A stretch of DNA of 58,069 bases from Microbacterium sp. MYb62 (GTDB lineage Bacteria > Actinomycetota > Actinomycetes > Actinomycetales > Microbacteriaceae), in assembly GCF_002979475.1 (NCBI RefSeq), contig NZ_PCOY01000024.1, forward strand, positions 1 to 58,069. Reading direction: 5' to 3'. The notes below the pieces were generated by a model. That model worked only from the letters and a program-made list of their open reading frames with translations. It did no database searches and was not told where the DNA came from. The position numbers and the translations under genes were made by a program. Below, one piece after another: positions 50,806 to 58,069 of the stretch (position 1 is its first letter; each line of letters opens with the position of its first letter).

Positions 50806-51393
50806 TCAGTCGAAGACGTGGTCCACGATGCTCGAGGTGTAGCCGCTCGGAGCCAGGTTCGAGTAGCGCGTGTCGATCAACACGTCCTCCCGCCAGAACA
50901 GCGTGCGGCCGTCGGTCACGGGGTACTGCTCGTTCGGCCAGGTCTTCTCGCACCGGGTGCCGCCGTCGGGCGTGAAGCAGGAGAATCCCTCGTCGTCGGC
51001 CAGGGCGTTGAGCATGTCGAGAGCGGGGCCGCGGTTCATTCGCGAGACCGTCGTCGTGAGCCCCGTCGTGTCGGCTCCGGGGTCGGCCCAGATGCAGGTG
51101 AGGGTGCCATCGGCACCGACGCCGGAAGGACCGAACGCCGCGTCGTTGAGCGGAGTGCTGCCGAGCTCGGCCAGGACGCTGTCGGACAGGATCGCACGGC
51201 AGTCGGTCGGGAGGGCGACGGGCGCACTGGTCGGAGTCGGGGAGGGGGAGGGCGTGCCGGTCTGCTCCGCCCCGCTCGTGCTGCTTCCGGTGGGGCTCGG
51301 CGCCGGACCGTCGCCGCCGGCCTGCGGGCTGCACGCGGTCAGAGCGATGAGGAGGACGAGAGCCGCGGCAGCGCCGGTGAGTCGGGGCTTCAT
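50806..51393 (-). CDS. putative secreted lipoprotein of unknown function
   Basis: The 195-aa protein has a lipoprotein signal peptide ending in LTAC (Cys21), then a Pro/Ser/Thr-rich linker (residues ~22-58), then a compact domain with several Cys and Trp residues (TDCRAILSDSVLAELG, CIWADPGAD, CFTPDGGTRCEKTW). It would be anchored to the outer face of the membrane. No family was recognised. The start is supported by TACGGT on the minus strand (51405-51400), 6 nt upstream. It is divergent from the PfkB kinase gene. Confidence 0.8.
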   Translation of the reverse strand: MKPRLTGAAAALVLLIALTACSPQAGGDGPAPSPTGSSTSGAEQTGTPSPSPTPTSAPVALPTDCRAILSDSVLAELGSTPLNDAAFGPSGVGADGTLTCIWADPGADTTGLTTTVSRMNRGPALDMLNALADDEGFSCFTPDGGTRCEKTWPNEQYPVTDGRTLFWREDVLIDTRYSNLAPSGYTSSIVDHVFD

Positions 51394-51479
51394 GGCCACA
51401 CCGTACTGCTCATCGGCATCGGGGCGAGAGAGGATCGCGGTATTGCCGCGGGCTCCCCATGCCGCGGTAGTGTCGGCGA

Positions 51480-52409
51480 GTGAGCAACGAAACTTCTCCC
51501 GCCGACTCCGTGGTCGTGATCGGCGATGCCCTGATCGACGAGATCCGCGACGATGCGGGGGTGCGCGAACTCGTGGGCGGTGCCGCACTGAACGTCGCCG
51601 TCGGGCTTCGACGCCTGGGTGTGACGACGACCCTGATCGCCATGGTGGGTGAGGATGAGGCCGGCGCGCACATCCGCGAATACCTGTCCGACCACGGCGT
51701 TCGTCTGATCTCGAGCGAGGCGCCGCGGGGGTCCTCGCGGGCCGTCGTGCAGCGCGCATCGAACGGTGAGCCGCAGTACGTGTTCAATGAGGCGGCCCAG
51801 AAGCGCAGCATCCGCTACTCGGCTGATGCGCGCCAGGCGATCGCGGAGGCCGGACTCGTCGCGATCAGCTGCTTCCCCTTCGATGTGCCGTCAGAGGTCG
51901 ACGCCCTGCTCGAGGCCGTGACCGACGCCCGCATCGCCGTCGACCCCAACCCCCGCACGGGGATGCTCGGCGATCGTGACGAGTTCGTGCGCGGATTCGA
52001 ACGCCTCGCGGCCTCGGCCGCCATCGTGAAGGTGGGAGCGGACGATGCGGCGATCCTCTACGACGGCGACCTCGACGCCCTGCGCCGGCGCCTTCGCGAG
52101 CTCGGCGCCGCGGCCGTCCTGGCCACGGCCGGCGCCGACGGCGCCACGATCGACGCGGATGCCGGCATCGTCTCCGCTCCGATCGCCTCGCTCCCCGGAG
52201 CGGTGATCGACACCGTCGGAGCGGGGGACGCGACGCTCGCGGCCGTCTCCGAGGGGCTGGTCACCGCGTCACCGAGTGACCAGGAGGAGTGGCGTGCGCT
52301 GCTGCTTCGCGCGATGGATATCGCGGCCGCGACCTGTCGTGCAGAGGGCGGGCTGCTGCGGACTCCCGAGTCGTTGGCCGACGCCGGGCGTGGCGTGAAC
52401 GGCAGCTGA
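51480..52409 (+). CDS. PfkB-family carbohydrate kinase
   Basis: The 309-aa ribokinase-family protein has the N-terminal GGAALNVAVGLRRLG signature and the C-terminal IDTVGAGDATLAAV with the catalytic Asp. Members phosphorylate ribose, fructose, nucleosides or related sugars; the substrate here is not clear. The GTG at 51480 is 6 nt after TAGTGT (51468-51473), so this start is favoured for a leaderless message. tRNA-Tyr follows 86 bp downstream. Confidence 0.88.
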   Translation: MSNETSPADSVVVIGDALIDEIRDDAGVRELVGGAALNVAVGLRRLGVTTTLIAMVGEDEAGAHIREYLSDHGVRLISSEAPRGSSRAVVQRASNGEPQYVFNEAAQKRSIRYSADARQAIAEAGLVAISCFPFDVPSEVDALLEAVTDARIAVDPNPRTGMLGDRDEFVRGFERLAASAAIVKVGADDAAILYDGDLDALRRRLRELGAAAVLATAGADGATIDADAGIVSAPIASLPGAVIDTVGAGDATLAAVSEGLVTASPSDQEEWRALLLRAMDIAAATCRAEGGLLRTPESLADAGRGVNGS

Positions 52410-52441
52410 CGGTTCGATTTCTTGCACCTGCCTCGGGCAGG

Positions 52442-52447
52442 TATGCT
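52442..52447 (+). promoter_or_regulatory. -10 box of the tRNA-Tyr promoter
   Basis: TATGCT (52442-52447) lies 48 nt before the mature 5' end. A weak -35-like sequence (TTCTTG at 52419-52424, or TTGCAC at 52422-52427) is upstream. A GC dyad CCTGCC-TCG-GGCAGG overlaps the spacer. Confidence 0.45.
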
Positions 52448-52495
52448 TGTCTATCGTGCCCCCGGTTGGCTGTCCAAGTCGGACGGGTGCGCTCT

Positions 52496-52580
52496 GGCGA
52501 GTTACCCAAGCGGCCAAAGGGATCTGACTGTAAATCAGACTGCTCAGCATTCGGGGGTTCGAATCCCTCACTCGCCACCA
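52496..52580 (+). tRNA. tRNA-Tyr (anticodon GTA)
   Basis: A type II tRNA with acceptor arms GGCGAGT (52496-52502) and ACTCGCC (52570-52576), discriminator A and encoded CCA (52578-52580). The anticodon stem TCTGA/TCAGA encloses CTGTAAA, with GTA at 52530-52532. The T loop GGTTCGAATCC and a long variable arm are present, as expected for bacterial tRNA-Tyr. A terminator follows at 52638. Confidence 0.97.
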
Positions 52581-52637
52581 TCACCAGGAAGTCCGCGGAT
52601 CTCATCCGCATCATCCAGGAATGCTGCCAGTGAAGAG

Positions 52638-52665
52638 AAACGCCCCCGGGTTTCCGGGGGCGTTT
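52638..52665 (+). terminator. terminator downstream of tRNA-Tyr
   Basis: A 12-bp stem (AAACGCCCCCGG with CCGGGGGCGTTT, GTTT loop) is followed by TTCACTTTT, a good intrinsic terminator for the tRNA transcript. Confidence 0.9.
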
Positions 52666-52719
52666 TCACTTTTCTCAACGGCACGCAGCTCCGCCCTCCG
52701 GATGAACCCGTGGTGCGGA

Positions 52720-53202
52720 TCAGCGGCTCGATGGCGCCGGGCCGAGCACTCTGAGGATTCCGAGCATCGAAGTGCGCAGAAGCCGAAGGATGTCCTCGCC
52801 CGGGGGCTCGGTGCTCTCGCCGACATGCTCGGCGAGGAAGATGTCCGTGTAGCCGCAGAGCAGCACGGAACCGGCTCGACGGATCTGGTCGATCCACTCG
52901 GGATCGATGGAACCGCCGAAATCGGGCTCACCGCTGTCGTCAATGCGGAGAGTCGGGGCGGCGAAGTCGTTGGTGGCGCTCAGGATGCAGGTGCGGACGG
53001 TGCCCGCTTCATCGACGTAGAGTGCGAGCGGGTCGGAGTACTCGAACTGAGTGGGGTGGGTCGCTCCCGCCTGGAGGGTGAGCGGAAGACCATCGAAATA
53101 GCCCTTCGGGAAGAGCAAGAGGGGGAGACGGCCCGGCGTCTCGTCGACGTTGATGACAGTCCAGACATCGGGCCACACGCCGGGCTCGTAGACGGCGCTC
53201 AC
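52720..53202 (-). CDS. unrecognised protein, second gene of the accessory cassette
   Basis: The 160-aa protein has no signal peptide or membrane helix and matches no family I recognise. It is acidic, with a Trp-rich start (YEPGVWPDVWTVINVDE) and a likely alpha/beta body. GGAGG on the minus strand sits 6 nt before GTG 53202, which forms a GTGA overlap with the stop of the upstream 442-aa gene, so the two are translationally coupled. GTG 53205 is the alternative, one codon longer. Its small size and coupling to a larger partner resemble immunity or antitoxin genes, but there is no sequence proof. Confidence 0.65.
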   Translation of the reverse strand: MSAVYEPGVWPDVWTVINVDETPGRLPLLLFPKGYFDGLPLTLQAGATHPTQFEYSDPLALYVDEAGTVRTCILSATNDFAAPTLRIDDSGEPDFGGSIDPEWIDQIRRAGSVLLCGYTDIFLAEHVGESTEPPGEDILRLLRTSMLGILRVLGPAPSSR

Positions 53203-54527
53203 CACCTGCCTCCGAATGGATCGAACGCGACGGCTCGCCCGTCCATGGTCCTCATCGAACTGTTCGGGGTGCGCCGGCGACCGCCCGGGGGGAGGGGTTC
53301 ATTGAGATAGGTCCGAAGTGCAACGGTCTCAGCGACCCGGTTGCGAACCTCGCCGTTTCCGTCTTCGGGTGATCGGCCCATCAACCAGCGGAGCATCGAA
53401 CTCGCCACGCCGACGACAGCGGGCGAGGCGGCTTCGAGCGTGGTCGCGAGAAGGTTCTGGTGGGTGAACGCCGCGACGGGGGCAACAGCGATCCCGGCTT
53501 GGATCGAATCGCGCAGACCGCCCCTCAGCGCCGATGTCAGCCGCTCGGTCTTCTGAAGCTGCTGCACGTGGTCGGCGATATTCGCCTGCACCTCCATCCG
53601 GGTGGCGAGGTCAGAGCTTGCGGCCAGGTGCCCGATCTCCGTCCGAAAGTGGTTTCTCCATTGGCTCATGTGGTCGGCATCCCGGACAGCGAGTATCTCC
53701 GCTACCGACAACTGCTGCACGATCTCCGCGGACGGTGCGGGCAGGTCGAGGAGCTGAGAGACCGCCTGCTGATCCTTGAGTCCTTGAGCTGTGACCCATT
53801 CGGGTGGCGTGGAGGACCGGTAGAGCCATTCGAGAAGCTGCGGTCCCGCGAACCAATCCGGCAGGTAGAGGTCGATGCTCTGGTGGTAGTGATCAGAATG
53901 GTCGAGGACCGCGTGCAGCTGCTGGAACCAGAACGCGAGCTCATCGACGACCATCCCGCGCCCGCGCGGAGTGTCCTTGACCGTCGGAATCCAACCGCGG
54001 CGCTCCTCGACCAAGAAACTGAGGTCGGGAGCGGCATCAGTGGCGACGCCCTCGCGGATCGCGTTCTCGTCGCGGAAGGTCGGGGGCTCGACGTAGTACA
54101 GCAGCTGCGCGCGTTCCAGCTCCGCGTACCGCCCGATGCGGCGAAGAGCCCACGGGAGGTGCCCGCACTCGGGGAATCCGCCGAAGTACATCTCGGCGAG
54201 GTATGCCTCCGGGTCTGGTTGCGCCGCCCAGCCGGCGATCTCGTCGACGACCGCCACTTGATCCGCATAGCTCAGTGAGCGTGCCACGAAAGCGAACTCC
54301 CGGTCGTAGGGGGTGTCACTCTCGCCGTAGTAGTCGAGGAGAAAAGCGGGGCGGAACGTGGAGGGGGTCTTGGACGGCACCGGTTCCAACGTGTCCGACG
54401 ACCGGTACCGCTCGATCATGTCGAGGGCGAGCGTCATACCGCTGCGGTCCCTTCGCGTCGCCAACCAGATGTTCCGATCGGTCGGCTCTGCGCCCAGGGA
54501 ATCTGCGAGGAGTTCTGAGACAAGCAT
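53199..54527 (-). CDS. unrecognised protein, first gene of the accessory cassette
   Basis: The 442-aa protein matches no family I can name. The N-terminal two thirds look globular and rich in Trp, Tyr and acidic residues; around residues 365-410 is an Ala-rich weakly hydrophobic stretch (AGIAVAPVAAFTHQN, then VVGVASSML) that could be a membrane-active or amphipathic segment; the C-terminus is basic, ending DPFGGRW. A helical region before it (MEVQANIADHVQQLQKTERL) may be coiled coil. ATG 54527 is preceded by GGGAACAGG; an upstream TAACCT box (54586-54581) could be the promoter. Codons such as CAA, AGA, TTT, TCT and AAT are used more than in the neighbours, suggesting recent acquisition. Confidence 0.65.
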   Translation of the reverse strand: MLVSELLADSLGAEPTDRNIWLATRRDRSGMTLALDMIERYRSSDTLEPVPSKTPSTFRPAFLLDYYGESDTPYDREFAFVARSLSYADQVAVVDEIAGWAAQPDPEAYLAEMYFGGFPECGHLPWALRRIGRYAELERAQLLYYVEPPTFRDENAIREGVATDAAPDLSFLVEERRGWIPTVKDTPRGRGMVVDELAFWFQQLHAVLDHSDHYHQSIDLYLPDWFAGPQLLEWLYRSSTPPEWVTAQGLKDQQAVSQLLDLPAPSAEIVQQLSVAEILAVRDADHMSQWRNHFRTEIGHLAASSDLATRMEVQANIADHVQQLQKTERLTSALRGGLRDSIQAGIAVAPVAAFTHQNLLATTLEAASPAVVGVASSMLRWLMGRSPEDGNGEVRNRVAETVALRTYLNEPLPPGGRRRTPNSSMRTMDGRAVAFDPFGGRW

Positions 54528-54701
54528 CCTGTTCCCATCCGTCTGGATGACAGCAGTCGCAGACTGCCGCGGTCGAGCACAGGTTAGAGGAGCCAGGTGA
54601 TCACCGGCGGAGGCGCTCCACACTCCGACGAAAGACCGGCTCGGATCGGATTGCCGGCGAACCCGTGACACCGAGGCGCTCGATAGGTCACACTGAGTCC
54701 C

Positions 54702-55601
54702 ATGGGATCAGCGTTGACCACCATCGGACTGCCCGTCGCTCTGGGCATCATCATGCTGGGCCTCGGGCTCAGCCTCACCCTCTCCGACTTCGCGAGGGTG
54801 CTGAAGCAGCCGAAGGCGGTGATCATCGCCCTGCTCTGCCAGCTCGTCGTCCTGCCGGCGATCTGCTTCGGGCTCGTCCTCGCCTTCCAGCTCCCGCCCA
54901 TCCTCGCGGTCGGCATGATGATGCTCGCCGCGTCGCCCGGCGGCACGACGGCCAACCTCTACAGCCACCTGTTCCGCGGCGACATCGCCCTCAACATCTC
55001 GCTCACCGCGGTGAATTCGGTCATCGCCGTGATCACCCTCCCGATCATCACCAACTTCGCGATCGCGTACTTCCAGCCGTTCGACGACCGGCTGGGACTG
55101 CAGTGGTCGAAGGCTCTCGAGGTGTTCGCGATCGTGCTGCTGCCGGTCGCGCTCGGCATGATCGTGCGGCGCTTCTGGCCGAAGTTCGCGGCGGGTATGG
55201 ACAAGCCGGTGCGCATCGCCTCCGTCGTGATCCTGATCGTCGTGATCGCCGGCGCCGTGGCCTCCAACTGGACGCTCCTGGTGGCGAACTTCACGCAGCT
55301 CGCGCTCATCACCGTGCTGTTCTGCCTGATCAGCCTCGCCATAGGCTTCCTCGTTCCGCGGATGCTGCGGGTGGGTAAGCGCCAGGCGATCGCCACCTCC
55401 TTCGAGATCGGGATCCACAACGCCACGCTGGCGATCGTGATCGCCCAGTCCGTCCTCGGGTCCGTCGAGCTGAGTCTGCCTGCGGCGGTCTACGGCGTGC
55501 TGATGTTCTTCATCGCGTTCGGCTTCGGCTTCCTGATCCGCGACCGGACGGTCGATGCCCCTCGGGACGTCCCTGCGCCGTCGCGCGCCTCCGGTTCCTA
55601 G
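54702..55601 (+). CDS. bile acid:sodium symporter family (SBF) transporter
   Basis: The 299-aa protein has nine or ten membrane helices. It shows the SBF family features: MLGLGLSLTLSDF in the first helix pair, AASPGGTTANLYSHLFRGD, and the crossover-type EIGIHNATLAIVIAQSVLG near the C-terminus. Bacterial members carry organic anions such as bile-acid-like molecules, pantoate or keto acids with sodium. The promoter is unclear; CACACT (54689-54694) 7 nt upstream is a weak candidate. Its TAG stop is part of the -10 box of the next gene. Confidence 0.9.
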   Translation: MGSALTTIGLPVALGIIMLGLGLSLTLSDFARVLKQPKAVIIALLCQLVVLPAICFGLVLAFQLPPILAVGMMMLAASPGGTTANLYSHLFRGDIALNISLTAVNSVIAVITLPIITNFAIAYFQPFDDRLGLQWSKALEVFAIVLLPVALGMIVRRFWPKFAAGMDKPVRIASVVILIVVIAGAVASNWTLLVANFTQLALITVLFCLISLAIGFLVPRMLRVGKRQAIATSFEIGIHNATLAIVIAQSVLGSVELSLPAAVYGVLMFFIAFGFGFLIRDRTVDAPRDVPAPSRASGS

Positions 55602-55604
55602 ACT
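55599..55604 (+). promoter_or_regulatory. -10 box overlapping a stop codon (FBP gene promoter)
   Basis: TAGACT starts with the TAG stop of the symporter gene and ends exactly 6 nt before the next ATG (55611), so a leaderless promoter is embedded in the gene boundary. Confidence 0.7.
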
Positions 55605-55610
55605 GGAACG

Positions 55611-56102
55611 ATGCGACCGCTCACCGAAGCCGACATCCGGGCATCGTTCGTCAATGCGGATGACGACGAGCTGCGGCTCATGGAGATGCCGCACGACTTC
55701 CTGCTCGTGGACTGGGACTACCTCGACTTCTTCGCCTGGCAGGACCCCGCCGCGAGCCGCCGCGGCTATGTGCTGATCCCGCATGACGACCGCGTGGTCG
55801 GCGTCGTGCTGCGTGCGACCGATCCCGGCCGTGGGCGTGCGGGGATGTGCAACATCTGCCACACGATGCAGCCGGGAAACCAGATCGCCCTCCTCTCCGC
55901 CCGGCGCGCCGGAGAGGCCGGTCGGCGGGGCGACTCGTTCGGCACCTACATGTGCGCCGACCTCTCGTGCCACGAGAACGTCCGCCTCGCCCACCCGCTC
56001 GCGCCGAACGAGATCAGGACGCCGGGACAGGTCGACTTCCGCCTCGACGGCACGCGCCGTCGGATGGAGAGCTTCGTCTCGCAGGTCTGGGAGCGGGTCT
56101 GA
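55611..56102 (+). CDS. FBP-domain protein (FusB-like EF-G-binding zinc finger)
   Basis: The 163-aa protein has the C-terminal treble-clef zinc finger of the FBP/FusB family: MCNICHTMQPG (Cys80, Cys83) and the second pair in GTYMCADLSC (Cys115, Cys120), around ALLSARRAGEAGRRGD. In staphylococcal FusB this module binds EF-G and frees it from ribosomes stalled by fusidic acid. Actinobacterial homologues are common; whether this one protects translation is not shown. The ATG is set by TAGACT 6 nt upstream. Confidence 0.85.
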   Translation: MRPLTEADIRASFVNADDDELRLMEMPHDFLLVDWDYLDFFAWQDPAASRRGYVLIPHDDRVVGVVLRATDPGRGRAGMCNICHTMQPGNQIALLSARRAGEAGRRGDSFGTYMCADLSCHENVRLAHPLAPNEIRTPGQVDFRLDGTRRRMESFVSQVWERV

Positions 56103-56147
56103 TCGCGGTTACGCTGGACCACACGTCCTGTGCTCGAAGGAGAAGCC

Positions 56148-56948
56148 ATGAGTGATGCCATCCTGTTCGCCGTCGAAGAAGGGATGGCCAGGCTCACGCT
56201 GAACCGCCCGTCCCGGCTCAACGCCTTCAACGCCGACCTCGCGCACGCCTGGAAGGATGCGACGGCGGAGGCGACCTCGAGGGCGGATGTGAAGGCCATC
56301 CTCATCGATGCCGCGGGACCGGCGTTCTGCGCCGGCGGCGACGTGATCGACATGGCGACGACGATGGGCGCCTCCGGCGCGGAGATCACCGCGCTCGCCG
56401 AGGTCATCAACGCCGGCATTCGCTCGCTCACGGAGTCCGCGATCCCCGTCGTCGCCGCCGCCCACGGCACCACGGCCGGCGGGGGACTCGGGATCCTGCT
56501 GTCCAGCGACTACGCCGTCGTCGGTTCGCGATCCAAGCTCGGCAGCCTCTACGCGAACATCGGCCTGACCCCCGACCTCTCGGTGTCGGCGCAGCTCGCG
56601 CGTGCCGTCGGTCAGCGTCGCGCGCTGCAGCTCGTGCTGCAGGACCGCCTGCTCTCGGCCGCGGAGGCCGTGGAGTGGGGGCTCGTCGCCGAGGCCGTCG
56701 CGGGCGAGGACGGCGCCGACGAAGCCGCGCTCGTCCGCGCACGGGGCGAGGAGATCGCCCGTTTCTGGCTCGCGGGAGCTGCCGACGCCTACGGGCAGGC
56801 CAAACGACTGGTGCGGTCGCAGCCTGAGCGGTCCTTCGTCGAGCAGCTGACCGAGGAGGCGCGCTCGATCGGAGCGGCGTTGGAGACCCCGGATGCACAG
56901 GCCAGGGTCTCGGCATTCGCCGCGGCGTCGGCGAGGAAGACCAGCTGA
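56148..56948 (+). CDS. enoyl-CoA hydratase/isomerase family protein
   Basis: The 266-aa crotonase-fold protein has the oxyanion-hole segments AFCAGGDVIDM (about 61-71) and HGTTAGGGLGILLSSDYAV. One of the usual catalytic Glu positions falls in a region reading YANIGLTPDL, so strict hydratase activity is uncertain and an isomerase or other crotonase reaction is possible. ATG 56148 has AAGGAG upstream at about 5-nt spacing. It is 45 bp after the FBP gene and probably has its own regulation. Confidence 0.88.
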   Translation: MSDAILFAVEEGMARLTLNRPSRLNAFNADLAHAWKDATAEATSRADVKAILIDAAGPAFCAGGDVIDMATTMGASGAEITALAEVINAGIRSLTESAIPVVAAAHGTTAGGGLGILLSSDYAVVGSRSKLGSLYANIGLTPDLSVSAQLARAVGQRRALQLVLQDRLLSAAEAVEWGLVAEAVAGEDGADEAALVRARGEEIARFWLAGAADAYGQAKRLVRSQPERSFVEQLTEEARSIGAALETPDAQARVSAFAAASARKTS

Positions 56949-57065
56949 CCCCTCCTCCCCAGAGAGGGAGCGCGGCACGAGCTTTCCCCGGATGGGGCGC
57001 GCACCGTGGCAACAGGTGCCCAGCGTGGCAGGATGAAGGCATCGCCGCTCGACGAGAGGATCGCC

Positions 57066-58046
57066 ATGTCCCTACAGGACACCACGCCGCAGCAGAAGAC
57101 GCAGGGTGAGAAGAAGAACATGTCCCTGCTCATCAGGGGTTCTCTCTGGATCGCCATCGGCGCGCTCATCGCCGCGGCGCTCGTGTGCGTCGTCTGGGTG
57201 CTCGTCGGGGATCAGGACGGCCTGATCGGCCGCGCCTTCCTCACGATCCTGCTGCTCGCCGCCTTCGCTGGGATCGCGATCCTCGAGGCCGGTCTGGCGC
57301 CGAACCGCCCCGACTGGCTCCAACTCGCCAGCATGGTGAGCTGGATCGTCGCCCTCCTCGTCGGCGCCGTGAAGATCTGGCTGCCCGAAGACGGCTCGTT
57401 CTACGGGGCCGAGCGCTTCTTCCAGCTCCTCCTCGTCGTCGGCATCCTGCAGCTCGCTCTCCTCCATGTGCGGCTGTTCACGCCGGCAGCGCAGCGCCAC
57501 GTCACGACTTTCACGCGGGTGATCTACCTCGTGACGGTCACATTCCTCGTCGGTCTCGTCGGCATGCTCGTGTTCTTCCTCGCCTTCCCCGACACCTTCG
57601 AGTACGGCGAGCTCTACTGGAGGATCGTCGTCGCTCTCACGATCCTCGTCGCCGTCGGCACCACGCTCATCCCGCTGCTGAATGCGCTCTTCGCGCCGAA
57701 GAAGAAGACCTCGGCCTCTCCGGCCGTGGCGGCGGCGCCGTCTTGGCCCACTTACGCCGACGGCATCACCCCCTTGCCGGTGCTGCCGGATGGATCGCCC
57801 GATTGGAACGCCTACTACACCGGCTACGCGACCGTCGTCTCGGCGCCGCAGGCTCTTCCTCAGGCGCCTGCCTCGGCATTCCCGGTCGTGCCGCAGCCGG
57901 TCACGCCGCAGTTCGCGCAGCCCGACCCGCTTTCCGGCGCGCAGGGAGACCATCCTGTCCCGCCGGCTTCCCCCGCAGTCCCGCCGACCGGGTCGCCGCA
58001 GGGAGCGCCCCCGGCGTTCCCGCCGCGGGGGCCTCGGAGGCCGTGA
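57066..58046 (+). CDS. multi-pass membrane protein with Pro-rich tail, unknown function
   Basis: The 326-aa protein has about six membrane helices (residues ~20-220) and a long cytoplasmic or external tail rich in Pro, Ala and Gln (residues ~225-326). GAGAGGA at 6-nt spacing supports ATG 57066; the open frame extends to GTG 57006 without a comparable ribosome binding site. No family was recognised. The 117-bp spacer before it holds no obvious terminator. The stop overlaps a possible next ATG. Confidence 0.7.
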   Translation: MSLQDTTPQQKTQGEKKNMSLLIRGSLWIAIGALIAAALVCVVWVLVGDQDGLIGRAFLTILLLAAFAGIAILEAGLAPNRPDWLQLASMVSWIVALLVGAVKIWLPEDGSFYGAERFFQLLLVVGILQLALLHVRLFTPAAQRHVTTFTRVIYLVTVTFLVGLVGMLVFFLAFPDTFEYGELYWRIVVALTILVAVGTTLIPLLNALFAPKKKTSASPAVAAAPSWPTYADGITPLPVLPDGSPDWNAYYTGYATVVSAPQALPQAPASAFPVVPQPVTPQFAQPDPLSGAQGDHPVPPASPAVPPTGSPQGAPPAFPPRGPRRP

Positions 58047-58069
58047 TGCGGAGTCGGCTGGACCGGCGC
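58046..58069 (+). CDS. possible start of the next gene (partial)
   Basis: An ATG at 58046-58048 overlaps the preceding stop by one base (TGATG) and stays open for eight codons (MRSRLDRR) to the window edge. The basic start could precede a membrane protein, but nothing more can be said. Confidence 0.3.

Noticed and set aside
52496..54700. integrated element with a duplicated tRNA-Tyr 3' end
   Set aside because: No second copy of the tRNA 3' sequence and no integrase gene were found in the window, so only the codon bias and position support acquisition.
56949..57065. terminator after the enoyl-CoA hydratase gene
   Set aside because: Only a weak CTCCCC/GGGGAG-type pairing is seen, too short to call.

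Overview
The window is chromosomal DNA from a high-GC Gram-positive actinobacterium, most likely Microbacteriaceae (Microbacterium or a close relative). The evidence is the strong G/C preference at third codon positions, the actinobacterial-type RpoB and RpoC, the menaquinone and System II cytochrome c genes, and many genes whose -10 box (mostly TAGGCT, TAGACT or TAGCGT) lies 6-7 nt before the start codon, as expected for leaderless mRNAs. Genus is an inference; no rRNA gene is present.

Layout. (1) 1-2.8 kb: end of a cytochrome c maturation operon (resB, ccsB). (2) 3.0-13.6 kb: a 2H phosphoesterase gene flanked by two copies of a structured ~91-bp repeat, then three regulator/exporter units: TetR with an MMPL exporter and a YhgE/Pip protein, an XRE-cupin regulator with a 14-TM-type MFS exporter, and TetR with an MFS exporter. 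(3) 13.6-20.5 kb: menaquinone genes menC, menB and menE interleaved with a Fic enzyme, a tandem GNAT acetyltransferase and a PadR/HAAS membrane pair. (4) 20.6-25.6 kb: a methyltransferase, then a NarL-type two-component system next to a MacB/FtsX-type ABC transporter. (5) 25.6-30.2 kb: ComB-family protein, DUF3054 protein, SprT-like protease, TPR-like protein, spermidine-synthase-like protein and an LCP cell-wall ligase. (6) 30.3-36.9 kb: an ABC sugar importer with an intracellular-type GH3 hexosaminidase and an RpiR/MurR regulator, which reads as an amino-sugar or cell-wall-sugar operon, followed by a convergent KDG-kinase-like gene. (7) 37.0-42.6 kb: an oligopeptide ABC importer with a fused DppD-DppF ATPase. 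(8) 42.6-50.7 kb: a repeat-rich 500-bp spacer, then rpoB-rpoC with a clear promoter, a strong intercistronic hairpin and a classic terminator. (9) 50.8-58.07 kb: a lipoprotein, a PfkB kinase, tRNA-Tyr(GTA), a two-gene accessory cassette of unknown function with atypical codons, a bile-acid/sodium-symporter-type carrier, a FusB/FBP-like zinc protein, an enoyl-CoA hydratase and a membrane protein.

The points most worth following are: a degenerate ABC-ATPase-like domain fused to the MMPL exporter; an RpoB rifampicin pocket with Asn at the E. coli H526 position and Ala at the S522 position; the unrecognised two-gene cassette beside tRNA-Tyr; a Fic gene placed 1 bp before menC; and several structured non-coding repeats. 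All functional names come from reading motifs by eye; no database search was run.
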